Of a stretch of 18,091 nt of DNA, positions 1 through 6,434 are shown in pieces. The stretch's first letter is position 1. The number at the start of each line of letters is the position of its first letter. The translations under genes were made by a program, and so were the position numbers. Source of the DNA: an uncultured Planctomycetaceae bacterium (GTDB taxonomy: Bacteria; Planctomycetota; Planctomycetia; Pirellulales; Pirellulaceae); assembly GCA_903921945.1 (NCBI GenBank), contig CAIXSC010000954.1:1-18091 (forward strand), in the 5' to 3' direction. The notes under the pieces were generated by a model, which did not search any database, was not told where the DNA came from, and saw only the letters and a program-made list of their open reading frames with translations.

Positions 1-240
1 AGTCAGTCCGGCAGACAGTCCGGCAGTCAGTCCGGCAGTCAGTCCGGCAGTCAGTCCAGCAGTCAGTCCGGCAGGTAATCCGGCAGGTAATCCGGCAGTC
101 AGTCCGGCGTGTAATCCGGCAGTCAGTCCGGCGTGTAATCCGGTAGTCAGTCCGGCAGGTAGTCCGGCAGGTAGTCCGGCAGGTAGTCCGGCGTGTAGTC
201 TGGCAGGCAGTCCGGCAGGCAAGTCGGCAAGGAGGCCGGC
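1..240. repeat. 12-bp tandem repeat array, 20 units
   Basis: Twenty consecutive 12-bp units fill the first 240 bases, and the array probably continues left of the window. The commonest unit is AGTCAGTCCGGC, with variants such as AGGTAATCCGGC, AGGTAGTCCGGC and GTGTAATCCGGC; the CCGGC end of the unit is nearly invariant. Units decay at the right edge (units 19 and 20 carry several changes), followed by a partial TAGCCGGC. Plus-strand frame 1 is closed by TAA/TAG in the variants. Plus frame 2 ([V/G/C][S/N]PA repeats) stays open to 326, and one minus frame (Ala-Gly-Leu-X repeats) is also open, so the array may be part of a coding region. There are no spacers between units, so it is not a CRISPR. 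Confidence 0.95.
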
Positions 241-441
241 TAGCCGGCAGGTTTCCCGAGCGCCTTTGATGCCGCGTCTGTTCCTCGGTAGATGCCGCCA
301 CCGTGCGCCGGATCGATCGGGTAGTTGAGATGCGAAGTCTCGAACCGGTGCGACGGTGTTCGCCGCGATCAACGCGTTAGCGCCGGTTTTACCAGTTTCG
401 TCGCGATTGAAACCGTCTTGCGCACCAATCGATCTTTTCAC
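1..441 (-). CDS. possible partial ORF with Ala-Gly-Leu-X tetrapeptide repeats
   Basis: The minus strand is open from a TGA at 463-465 to the window edge. Across the 12-bp array it reads tetrapeptides AGLT, AGLP and AGLH. The third codon is leucine in all 20 units although it is written CTG, TTA, CTA, TTG and CTC, and the second codon is glycine in 18 of 20. That pattern of silent change is the only real argument for coding. Against it, the only start codons I see are a GTG at 441 and a TTG at 372, neither has a Shine-Dalgarno sequence, the right half resembles no family, and the frame overlaps the promoter at 442-469. Plus frame 2 is an alternative (open 2-328). I do not recognise the protein. 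Confidence 0.2.
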   Translation of the reverse strand, partial: MKRSIGAQDGFNRDETGKTGANALIAANTVAPVRDFASQLPDRSGARWRHLPRNRRGIKGARETCRLAGLLADLPAGLPARLHAGLPAGLPAGLPAGLTTGLHAGLTAGLHAGLTAGLPAGLPAGLTAGLTAGLTAGLTAGLSAGLT

Positions 442-469
442 TTGAAAAATCGGCGGACTCGGTCATAAT
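442..469 (+). promoter_or_regulatory. sigma70-type promoter of the aroF leader
   Basis: A -35 box TTGAAA (442-447) and a -10 box CATAAT (464-469) are separated by 16 bp. Transcription would be expected to start about seven bases after the -10, at 476, which is the A of the leader ORF's ATG. The nearby intrinsic terminator and aroF lie on the same strand. The box match is good, but the start site is a prediction. Confidence 0.6.
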
Positions 470-475
470 TTCCCC

Positions 476-559
476 ATGCAACCCGCTTTCCGCAACCAAT
501 TCACGTTTGGGTTTTACTTTGGAGGCACCCGCTTTAGCGGGGCTTGCGGAGGCCGGTGA
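476..559 (+). CDS. aroF leader peptide, Phe/Tyr-rich (27 aa)
   Basis: A 27-codon ORF (ATG at 476, TGA at 557-559) encodes a peptide with six Phe and one Tyr, including the run FTFGFYF at residues 9-15. It lies directly upstream of an intrinsic terminator and then the gene for DAHP synthase, the enzyme that commits carbon to Phe, Tyr and Trp. This matches the known design of attenuator leader peptides such as PheL: ribosome stalling at Phe/Tyr codons would report amino-acid supply. The predicted transcription start falls on the ATG and there is no upstream Shine-Dalgarno, so translation would have to be leaderless. Translation itself is inferred. Confidence 0.6.
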   Translation: MQPAFRNQFTFGFYFGGTRFSGACGGR

Positions 560-619
560 TCGACCGTGCCAGCTTGATCAAGCTACACCCGCGAGCCTTT
601 CGGTTTCGCGGGTTTTTTT
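528..619 (+). promoter_or_regulatory. transcription attenuator of aroF (mutually exclusive hairpins)
   Basis: Four segments can pair in two ways. B (528-532, CCCGC) pairs with C (537-541, GCGGG) over a TTTA loop. D (587-594) pairs with E (606-613) to form the terminator. Alternatively C extended (537-546, GCGGGGCTTG) pairs with 579-583 (CAAGC) and 588-592 (CCCGC), with TACA bulged out, giving a 10-bp antiterminator that destroys the terminator. A ribosome stalled with Phe15 (518-520) in its A site would reach about 532 and cover B, freeing C to pair with D. A ribosome at the stop codon (557) would cover part of C, so D:E forms and transcription stops before aroF. The palindrome at 571-584 is also opened by the antiterminator. 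All pairings were worked out by hand. Confidence 0.6.
587..619 (+). terminator. intrinsic terminator in the aroF leader
   Basis: A perfect 8-bp stem, ACCCGCGA (587-594) with TCGCGGGT (606-613), has an 11-base loop and a run of seven T (613-619). It ends 57 bases before the aroF start, inside the presumed 5' leader, so it is better read as a regulated terminator than as the end of an upstream gene. Confidence 0.85.
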
Positions 620-676
620 GTTTCCAGTGAACTTTTTCGTCCGGCTCGCGTCGCCGGACCTTTCGGGAGCCGTTCG

Positions 677-1693
677 ATGATCGTCGTGATGGAGAGAAAC
701 GCCACCAAGGAACAGGTCGAACACATGGTCCAGCGGGTGGAATCGCTAGGATTGAAGTCGCACGTGATCGTCGGTGCCGAGCGCACTGTCATCGCCGCGA
801 TTGGCACCAAGCGGCCCGAGACTCGTCAATCGCTGGAGAGCGGACCCGGTGTCGCCGAGGTGGTTCCGATTTTGGCGCCATACAAGGTGGCCAGCCGTGA
901 AGTGAAGCCCGAGCCAACCCAAGTGCGGGCGGGCAGTTTGACAGTCGGGGCGGGCGTCCTTGGAGTCATCGCGGGTCCATGCTCTGTCGAGAACGAGTCG
1001 CAGATTGTCGAGGCCGCGCGGGCGGTGAAAGCGGCCGGGGCAACGGCGCTTCGCGGTGGCGCGTTCAAGCCGCGAACCAGCCCCTACAGTTTCCAAGGCT
1101 TGAAGGAAGATGGCTTGAAAATGCTCGCGACCGCGCGTCAGGAAACAGGACTGGCCATCGTGACCGAAGTGATGTCGACCGAAGACGTCGAATTGGTCGC
1201 GAAGTACGCCGACGTCCTGCAAATCGGCGCCCGCAACATGCAGAACTACCGTCTGCTCGAAGCGGTCGGCCATACTCGCACCGCCGTGCTGCTGAAACGC
1301 GGTCCAGCCGCGACGATGGAGGAATTGCTGCTGGCGGCCGAGTACATCTTGAACGAAGGCAATTCGCAGGTGATGCTCTGCGAACGCGGCATTCGCACGT
1401 TCGAGGCTCATACGCGATTCACGCTGCCGCTGGCGTCGGTGCCGTACTTGCACCATAAGACCCACTTGCCCGTGGTCGTCGACCCGAGTCACGGGACAGG
1501 ACATACCTACCTGATTCCAGACATGACATTGGCGAGTGTCGCGGCGGGTGCTGACGGCCTCATCCTGGAAGTCCATCCGGATCCCGAAAAGGCGATGAGC
1601 GACGGCTATCAATCGCTGAACTTTCCGCAGTTCACCGATTTGATGGAACGCTGCCGGCGGGTTGCCGCCGCTGTCGGCAAATCGATGGCCTGA
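677..1693 (+). CDS. aroF: 3-deoxy-7-phosphoheptulonate synthase (DAHP synthase), type I-beta
   Basis: This enzyme condenses phosphoenolpyruvate with erythrose 4-phosphate to DAHP, the first step of the shikimate pathway in the cytoplasm. The 338 residues match the length and layout of the Thermotoga maritima enzyme. Residues 1 to about 90 form the ferredoxin-like regulatory domain (start MIVV, then ERTVIAAIG and PYKVASRE), through which Phe or Tyr inhibit in that family. The (beta/alpha)8 barrel follows, with IAGPCSVE, RGGAFKPRTSPYSFQG, QIGARNMQN, LLKRG, LCERGIRTFE, VDPSHGTGH and EVHPDPEKAMSDG carrying the metal and substrate ligands. The ATG at 677 has GGGAG seven bases upstream (665-669). 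The leader suggests an additional transcriptional attenuation layer. A flavoprotein gene follows after 26 bp. The symbol could equally be aroG or aroA by Bacillus usage. Confidence 0.96.
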   Translation: MIVVMERNATKEQVEHMVQRVESLGLKSHVIVGAERTVIAAIGTKRPETRQSLESGPGVAEVVPILAPYKVASREVKPEPTQVRAGSLTVGAGVLGVIAGPCSVENESQIVEAARAVKAAGATALRGGAFKPRTSPYSFQGLKEDGLKMLATARQETGLAIVTEVMSTEDVELVAKYADVLQIGARNMQNYRLLEAVGHTRTAVLLKRGPAATMEELLLAAEYILNEGNSQVMLCERGIRTFEAHTRFTLPLASVPYLHHKTHLPVVVDPSHGTGHTYLIPDMTLASVAAGADGLILEVHPDPEKAMSDGYQSLNFPQFTDLMERCRRVAAAVGKSMA

Positions 1694-1719
1694 CAGGCCA
1701 GGAGCAAAGACCTCGTTCG

Positions 1720-3351
1720 ATGACGCGCGACCCTTTCAGTGACGCTGATTCGCGGCTGGACGCACTCGTTCGGCCCGCCGATTGGCGCAATCCACGGCCA
1801 GCGGATCGCTACCATTGGGTGGTCGTTGGCGGCGGCACAGCCGGATTGGTGGCGGCCGCCGGCGCGGCGTCGCTCGGCGCACGTGTCGCCTTGATCGAAC
1901 GTTCGCGGATGGGCGGCGACTGTCTCAATCATGGATGCGTGCCGTCGAAGGCGTTACTGGCATCGGCGAAAGCGGCTGCGATGGTCCGCGCGGTGGTCGC
2001 CGATTCGCTCGTGCCAAATGCTTCCCCGCCGGTGGTCGATTTTCCGGCGGTGATGCGGCGCATGCGGGAACTGCGGAGCCGGCTGGCGACGAACGACTCC
2101 GCCGTTCGCTTTCAAGGGTTGGGCGTCGACGTCTTCTTTGGCCAAGCACGCTTCGTCGACCGACAGACAATCGGCGTCGACGACGCTCGCTTGCGGTTTC
2201 GTCGAGCGCTGATCGCGACGGGCGCTCGCGTCTCGATGCCCCCCATCCCCGGATTGGCCACCGCCGACCCGTTGACCAACGAGTCCCTGTTTGACCTTGA
2301 ACAGTTGCCAAGGCGTCTCGCAGTGTTGGGCGCTGGTCCAATCGGTTGCGAGATGGCCCAGGCGTTCGCCCGCTTTGGCGCGGCGGTGGTCATTATCGAG
2401 AGTGGTCGCGGCGTATTGCCCCGCGAGGATCGCGATGCGGCGGTCGTTGTGGAACGCGCACTCCAACGCGATGGCGTGCGGATTCGGGTATCCGCGTCTG
2501 GGCTTCGAGTCGTCCGGGCGGAAAACTCGGCGCCCGCGGAATCTCGCCACATCGCCGCGACTGCGGAACCGACGATGTTCGACGGCGCATCGTCGAACGG
2601 CAGTGGCTGGACGATTCAAGGGGAAGGTCCCGATGGCATGTGGGCGGAGACGGTCGATCGGATTCTGGTTGCGAGCGGCCGTCGTCCGAATATCGAGGAA
2701 CTGGGATTGGAAGCGGCTGGTATCGCGGCCGGTCCGAATGGGGTGGCCGTCGACGACTTTCTTCGCACCTCCAATCGGTTGGTCTACGCCGCCGGCGATG
2801 TCTGTTCACCCTACCGGTTCACGCATGCCGCCGATTTCATGGCCCGGGCGGCGATTCGGAACGCGTTGTTTTGCGGACGCTCGCGGTTTTCGTCGCTGGT
2901 GATTCCGTGGTGTACCTACACCGACCCCGAGGTCGCTCGCGTCGGGCTTTCAGAACAAGACGCGGCATCGATGGGCGTGTCTTTCGAAACGCTGGTTCAG
3001 CCGCTGTCCGAGGTCGATCGCGCCATCTTGGAGTCGCCGCCGTTTGCCAGTGGGCGGTTGGAACAGCCGGGAGCGAATGACGAACCGGACGGATTCGTCA
3101 AAGTGCTGCTGCGTCGTGGCACCGACCGGATCATCGGCGCGACGCTCGTCGCGCCCCACGCCGGAGAAATGGTGGGCGAATTGACGCTCGCCCTGCAATA
3201 CCGACTCGGGCTCGGCAAGCTTGGCAACACGATCCATCCTTATCCCACAGTCGCCGACGCGATCCGCAAATTGGGTGACCAGTATCAGCGGCGGCGGCTG
3301 ACCCCTGGCGTGCGCTCGATGTTTCGGCGCTGGTTTGCGTGGTGGCGATAA
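1720..3351 (+). CDS. FAD-dependent pyridine nucleotide-disulfide oxidoreductase (MerA/lipoamide dehydrogenase-like)
   Basis: A 543-residue two-dinucleotide-fold flavoprotein. The N-terminal FAD site is VVVGGGTAGL (about residues 34-43), the redox disulfide is Cys68/Cys73 in GGDCLNHGCVPSK, the NAD(P) fold is VLGAGPIGCE (about 203-212), the second FAD contact is YAAGDVC (about 356-362), and the C-terminal dimerisation domain ends with IHPYPTVADAIRKL. Lipoamide dehydrogenase has HxHPTxxE here, with the second His as catalytic base; this protein has Tyr at that position and Asp for Glu. It also lacks the N-terminal HMA domain and C-terminal Cys pair of true MerA, so mercuric reductase activity is unlikely and the substrate is unknown. 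An unusual low-conservation insert lies at about 268-300. It starts 26 bp after aroF and is probably co-transcribed. The ATG at 1720 has only a distant AGGAG. Confidence 0.85.
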   Translation: MTRDPFSDADSRLDALVRPADWRNPRPADRYHWVVVGGGTAGLVAAAGAASLGARVALIERSRMGGDCLNHGCVPSKALLASAKAAAMVRAVVADSLVPNASPPVVDFPAVMRRMRELRSRLATNDSAVRFQGLGVDVFFGQARFVDRQTIGVDDARLRFRRALIATGARVSMPPIPGLATADPLTNESLFDLEQLPRRLAVLGAGPIGCEMAQAFARFGAAVVIIESGRGVLPREDRDAAVVVERALQRDGVRIRVSASGLRVVRAENSAPAESRHIAATAEPTMFDGASSNGSGWTIQGEGPDGMWAETVDRILVASGRRPNIEELGLEAAGIAAGPNGVAVDDFLRTSNRLVYAAGDVCSPYRFTHAADFMARAAIRNALFCGRSRFSSLVIPWCTYTDPEVARVGLSEQDAASMGVSFETLVQPLSEVDRAILESPPFASGRLEQPGANDEPDGFVKVLLRRGTDRIIGATLVAPHAGEMVGELTLALQYRLGLGKLGNTIHPYPTVADAIRKLGDQYQRRRLTPGVRSMFRRWFAWWR

Positions 3352-3359
3352 CGGACGGC

Positions 3360-3387
3360 TTTACGCGGCGGGTTCGGGGGCTACGAT
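3360..3387 (+). promoter_or_regulatory. weak candidate promoter for the small membrane protein
   Basis: TTTACG (3360-3365), a 16-bp spacer, and TACGAT (3382-3387) lie immediately upstream of the ATG at 3395. The spacing equals that of the aroF leader promoter, and the predicted start again falls at the initiation codon. The box matches are only moderate. Confidence 0.25.
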
Positions 3388-3394
3388 AGAGCTC

Positions 3395-3583
3395 ATGAGA
3401 ACCTTCGGACGATTGCTTCAGCAAGCCGCCTTGGTCATCTTGCCGCTGGCGATGCTCATGGAACTGACCGACGCGCTTGGCCGCGACGTTGGCGTCAGCG
3501 ACATGGTGATTATGCTCGTCTTTGGCGTGATTGCTTTTGTGCTTGGACGCACGCTCGAAGGTTTCGCCAACCGTGGCTCGTAA
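3395..3583 (+). CDS. small membrane protein of unknown function (62 aa)
   Basis: A 62-residue protein with two predicted membrane helices: about residues 9-24 (QQAALVILPLAMLMEL) and about 36-51 (DMVIMLVFGVIAFVLG), ending in RTLEGFANRGS. The layout (a helix with LP near its start, a polar loop with Asp, a second helix ending in GRxLEG) resembles short hypothetical membrane proteins I associate with planctomycetes, but I cannot name a family. The ATG at 3395 is chosen over an in-frame TTG at 3335 because the extra 20 residues are not hydrophobic and would overlap the flavoprotein gene. No Shine-Dalgarno is visible. Confidence 0.6.
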   Translation: MRTFGRLLQQAALVILPLAMLMELTDALGRDVGVSDMVIMLVFGVIAFVLGRTLEGFANRGS

Positions 3584-3659
3584 CGGGTCCCGATCGCCTC
3601 GCTGCCTGAAGACTTCCCGGTGACACTTGCCAGCGTTCTGGGCCCGCCCAATTGCATCG

Positions 3660-6419
3660 ATGATCCACCGATTCGGACGACGTGAAAGCGTTCCGGAGTC
3701 GGCGCTCATCGGCATCCGCTTTTTCACAACGCTTGCCCACTTCCGGTTAGCGTCGAACGCCACCGCCGCACGCGAGCCGCGAAGGCTCTTTGGGCTAGCT
3801 GCCGGGGCGCTTCTCGTCTTGATCTCGACATTGCGTTTACCGGCGCAGACGAGCGAAGTGCGAATCGACTTGGCCGAAGTCGCCACGCTGGCGCAATTCG
3901 CGCGGGCCGAGCAATCCGTTCGGGCCGGACTATGGGACGAAGCCGTTGACGCCTTGCTTCGCGCTGGCGATCTGGGCGGCGAAAGGCTCGTGTCAGTGGT
4001 GCCCGAACGCGATATTCCGCATGGCCGCCATTTCCAACGGCACATCACAGCGCAACGGCTCGCTCAATTCCAACTGGCAGAAATCTTTAACGCCCAGCCG
4101 GAAACGCTACGTATCTATCGACGACGCGTCGATCCCACGGCCCAACGACTGGCACGCGAGGCCCAAGGTCGGCAAGATGCGGCGGTTTGGGAACCGTTGC
4201 TTCAACGCTATCCGCTCAGCGGTCCCGCCGCCGCGGCGTGGCTGCGTTACGGCGAGTCGCAGTTGGAAGCGGGAAACCACCATCTGGCTCGCGCCGCTTT
4301 TGAAACCTTGCACCCGCACCTGCGCACGCCCTTTCCCAAATTGGTGTCTTCAAATTTGTCAGTCCCCGGCGAACCAGTCCCCCGGAAGCAAGCGTCGGAC
4401 GCCGCCAATCACTCGCCTTCAAACGTGTCAGCAGGAGCTTCGATCGTCCACGGACAGCCGCAGGTTCCCGCAGGCCGTTCTTGGTGGTGGACTTTTCGAG
4501 CGGCCGATCGACTCGAGCAAATCGCAAGTTTCGATGTCGGTCGATTGGACGCCGCTGGGCCCGCGAGCAGTCAATCGACTGGTCCAGTCGGCAGTCAATC
4601 AAGTGGTCGAACCGGCAGTGACTTGAGCGGTCGAACCGGCGGTGAATCGAGTAGGCCGCTCATCCAGCCAGTGAGTCAACCGGCAACCGGGCCCGCAGGC
4701 CAGTCGGAAAGCGGTCGCGCAAGTGGCTCGACGATTCGCGGCGAAGGCGACGCGGCGCGTGCGCTGCCAGGACTGTTGACGTACCCGGATAGCGAAGTGA
4801 CCGAAGCGGAACTGGCCGCTCGATTGGTGGCCACCTCCATTTTGGAGGGAGATCGCGAGCGGGCTGTGTGGGAGCTTGAGCGTCTGCGACGCTTGTTTCC
4901 CGACTCGCAGGGTGAAATGCAAGGCCGGCGCGGGCTTTGGCACGAACTGCTCAACGCGTGGCTGGAGGCCAGCCGTGGCTGGCCGGCAGGGGAGGCGAAC
5001 GGCACGACCGCGCGGCAAGGCGTCTGGACGCAGTTTGCTGGCGGAGCGGAACGATCTGGGCGTGCCGCTCCCATCGTGGACCTGGCTGGCCGTCCGCGAT
5101 GGTCGATTTCTCTCACGCCTGTCGTGCTTCCCAGCGTTGATGTCGCCGTCGAGCCTCTTGGCGGCGCGGGCGCAAACCGCGATACGTTGGCGGACACCGC
5201 TCAGCGGGCGACGTCGCAACCGCCGGTGTTGCTGGCGTCCTATCCAATCGTGGGTGCGGGCTACGTCGCGGTTCAGGACGCGTCCGGGGTGATGGTACGG
5301 CGAGCGGCCACGGGCGAGTCCGCGTTCGGAGTGGAGCGGGACGCTCGCCTTTTCGCCAATCCGTTGTCGCCCCAATGGCTCGCGCCACGTGACGCTCGGC
5401 GGATCGGTCTGCCGCGGTTTCCGTTGGCGATCGACGGCGGTTTGCTGTGGGCTTGTGTCGGCGCACCATGGCAATCGTTCGATCGGCCGCGCAGCGGCGA
5501 GCCTCAGCCTCCGCGACTGATCGGTTTGAGTCTTGAGGCGGAAGGCCGCGCTGAGGCGAGTTGGAATTTGGCTGCCGCGCCTTGGGGACCGGAATGGACG
5601 TGGGAAGGACCGCCCGTGTGTGTCGCGGGACGCGCGTATGCCGGACTCCGCCGAGTCGACACGGTCGAGTCGCAATCGCATGTTGCCTGCTTTGATATCG
5701 CGACCGGCCGCTTGCGCTGGCGGCGGCTCGTCGCAGCCGCGCATTCGCCACGCCCGGCGCGGAGCCTGGAATGGACACGTCATCTGCTGACGTGGTATGA
5801 GGGCCGTCTGTTTGTTCATGCCGACGTAGGCGCGGTCGCTTGCCTCAATCCGCGTGATGGCGGCATCGAGTGGCTCGTGCGATACCCTCGGTTCGAGTCT
5901 CAGACGGTTGGAACCGGTAGTGGCTTCGCGGCTCGCGAACTCTCCCCGTGCGTCGTCGATCGGGGCGTCGTGTATGTGGCGGCCGCCGACCAGCCAGGAG
6001 TTTTCGCGTTGGAGGCGGCGACAGGGCAGCTCTTGTGGGCAAGCGACAACCCGGCTTTGGGCGACAGCGAGTATTTTCTGGGAATCTTCGATGGCCATTT
6101 GGTGGCGGGCGGGCGGCGGCTAACCTGGATCGATGCGGCCACCGGACGGCTTCGCTGCCAGTTTCCGCCTGAATCGGATGCGGACGGACCGCGAGGATTT
6201 GGACGCGGTTTAGTGGCTGGCGACGAAGTCTGGTGGCCGACTCGAGATCGCCTGTTGGCGTTTCGCGCGGCGCCTTTTTGGGATGGGGCGAGCTGGCGGC
6301 CGCGAGCGAGCCGACAGTTCGATTTGCGGGTTCGCGACGCCTCAGGCGGGAATCTCGCCGCGGCGGATGGGCTGCTCTTCATCGCCGGACCCGATAGACT
6401 GTACGCCTTCGGGCCGTAG
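3660..6419 (+). CDS. secreted TPR-like and PQQ-like beta-propeller repeat protein
   Basis: The product has 919 residues from the ATG at 3660; an in-frame TTG at 3627 would add 11. A basic stretch and hydrophobic segment at about 41-62 (RRLFGLAAGALLVLI, then LPAQ) form a signal peptide or anchor, so the rest is probably outside the cytoplasm. Residues about 65-230 contain helical TPR-like repeats. A Ser/Gly/Thr-rich linker at about 300-360 holds a 24-bp tandem repeat. From about 480 the protein is a beta-propeller of the PQQ-binding-like family, with blade motifs such as ACFDIATGRLRW, ACLNPRDGGIEW, VFALEAATGQLLWAS and WIDAATGRLRC. Cofactor binding cannot be claimed: such propellers often serve as binding scaffolds. 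It ends 15 bp before moxR and probably belongs to that operon, perhaps as its extracytoplasmic client or partner. Confidence 0.85.
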   Translation: MIHRFGRRESVPESALIGIRFFTTLAHFRLASNATAAREPRRLFGLAAGALLVLISTLRLPAQTSEVRIDLAEVATLAQFARAEQSVRAGLWDEAVDALLRAGDLGGERLVSVVPERDIPHGRHFQRHITAQRLAQFQLAEIFNAQPETLRIYRRRVDPTAQRLAREAQGRQDAAVWEPLLQRYPLSGPAAAAWLRYGESQLEAGNHHLARAAFETLHPHLRTPFPKLVSSNLSVPGEPVPRKQASDAANHSPSNVSAGASIVHGQPQVPAGRSWWWTFRAADRLEQIASFDVGRLDAAGPASSQSTGPVGSQSSGRTGSDLSGRTGGESSRPLIQPVSQPATGPAGQSESGRASGSTIRGEGDAARALPGLLTYPDSEVTEAELAARLVATSILEGDRERAVWELERLRRLFPDSQGEMQGRRGLWHELLNAWLEASRGWPAGEANGTTARQGVWTQFAGGAERSGRAAPIVDLAGRPRWSISLTPVVLPSVDVAVEPLGGAGANRDTLADTAQRATSQPPVLLASYPIVGAGYVAVQDASGVMVRRAATGESAFGVERDARLFANPLSPQWLAPRDARRIGLPRFPLAIDGGLLWACVGAPWQSFDRPRSGEPQPPRLIGLSLEAEGRAEASWNLAAAPWGPEWTWEGPPVCVAGRAYAGLRRVDTVESQSHVACFDIATGRLRWRRLVAAAHSPRPARSLEWTRHLLTWYEGRLFVHADVGAVACLNPRDGGIEWLVRYPRFESQTVGTGSGFAARELSPCVVDRGVVYVAAADQPGVFALEAATGQLLWASDNPALGDSEYFLGIFDGHLVAGGRRLTWIDAATGRLRCQFPPESDADGPRGFGRGLVAGDEVWWPTRDRLLAFRAAPFWDGASWRPRASRQFDLRVRDASGGNLAAADGLLFIAGPDRLYAFGP
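4569..4640 (+). repeat. 24-bp in-frame tandem repeat (three units)
   Basis: Three 8-codon units encode SQSTGPVG, SQSSGRTG and SDLSGRTG, followed by a decayed GESSR. They lie in the linker between the TPR-like and propeller parts of the secreted protein. Confidence 0.85.
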
Positions 6420-6434
6420 GCATTTCAGCGAAAT

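Noticed and set aside
1..240. CRISPR array
   Set aside because: Units are 12 bp and contiguous with no unique spacers.
571..584. Perfect palindrome AGCTTGATCAAGCT as an operator
   Set aside because: It could bind a dimeric repressor, but it lies downstream of the promoter and its right arm (579-583) fits the antiterminator, so an RNA role is preferred.
746..1612. 288-codon minus-strand ORF
   Set aside because: It is antisense to aroF and has shadow-frame composition.
3131..4048. 305-codon minus-strand ORF spanning three plus-strand genes
   Set aside because: It overlaps the flavoprotein, the small membrane protein and the propeller gene in antisense and has no domain features.
4599..6098. 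499-codon minus-strand ORF
   Set aside because: It lies wholly antisense to the beta-propeller gene, has Arg/Gln/Pro-rich composition and shows no domain; a shadow frame in GC-rich DNA.
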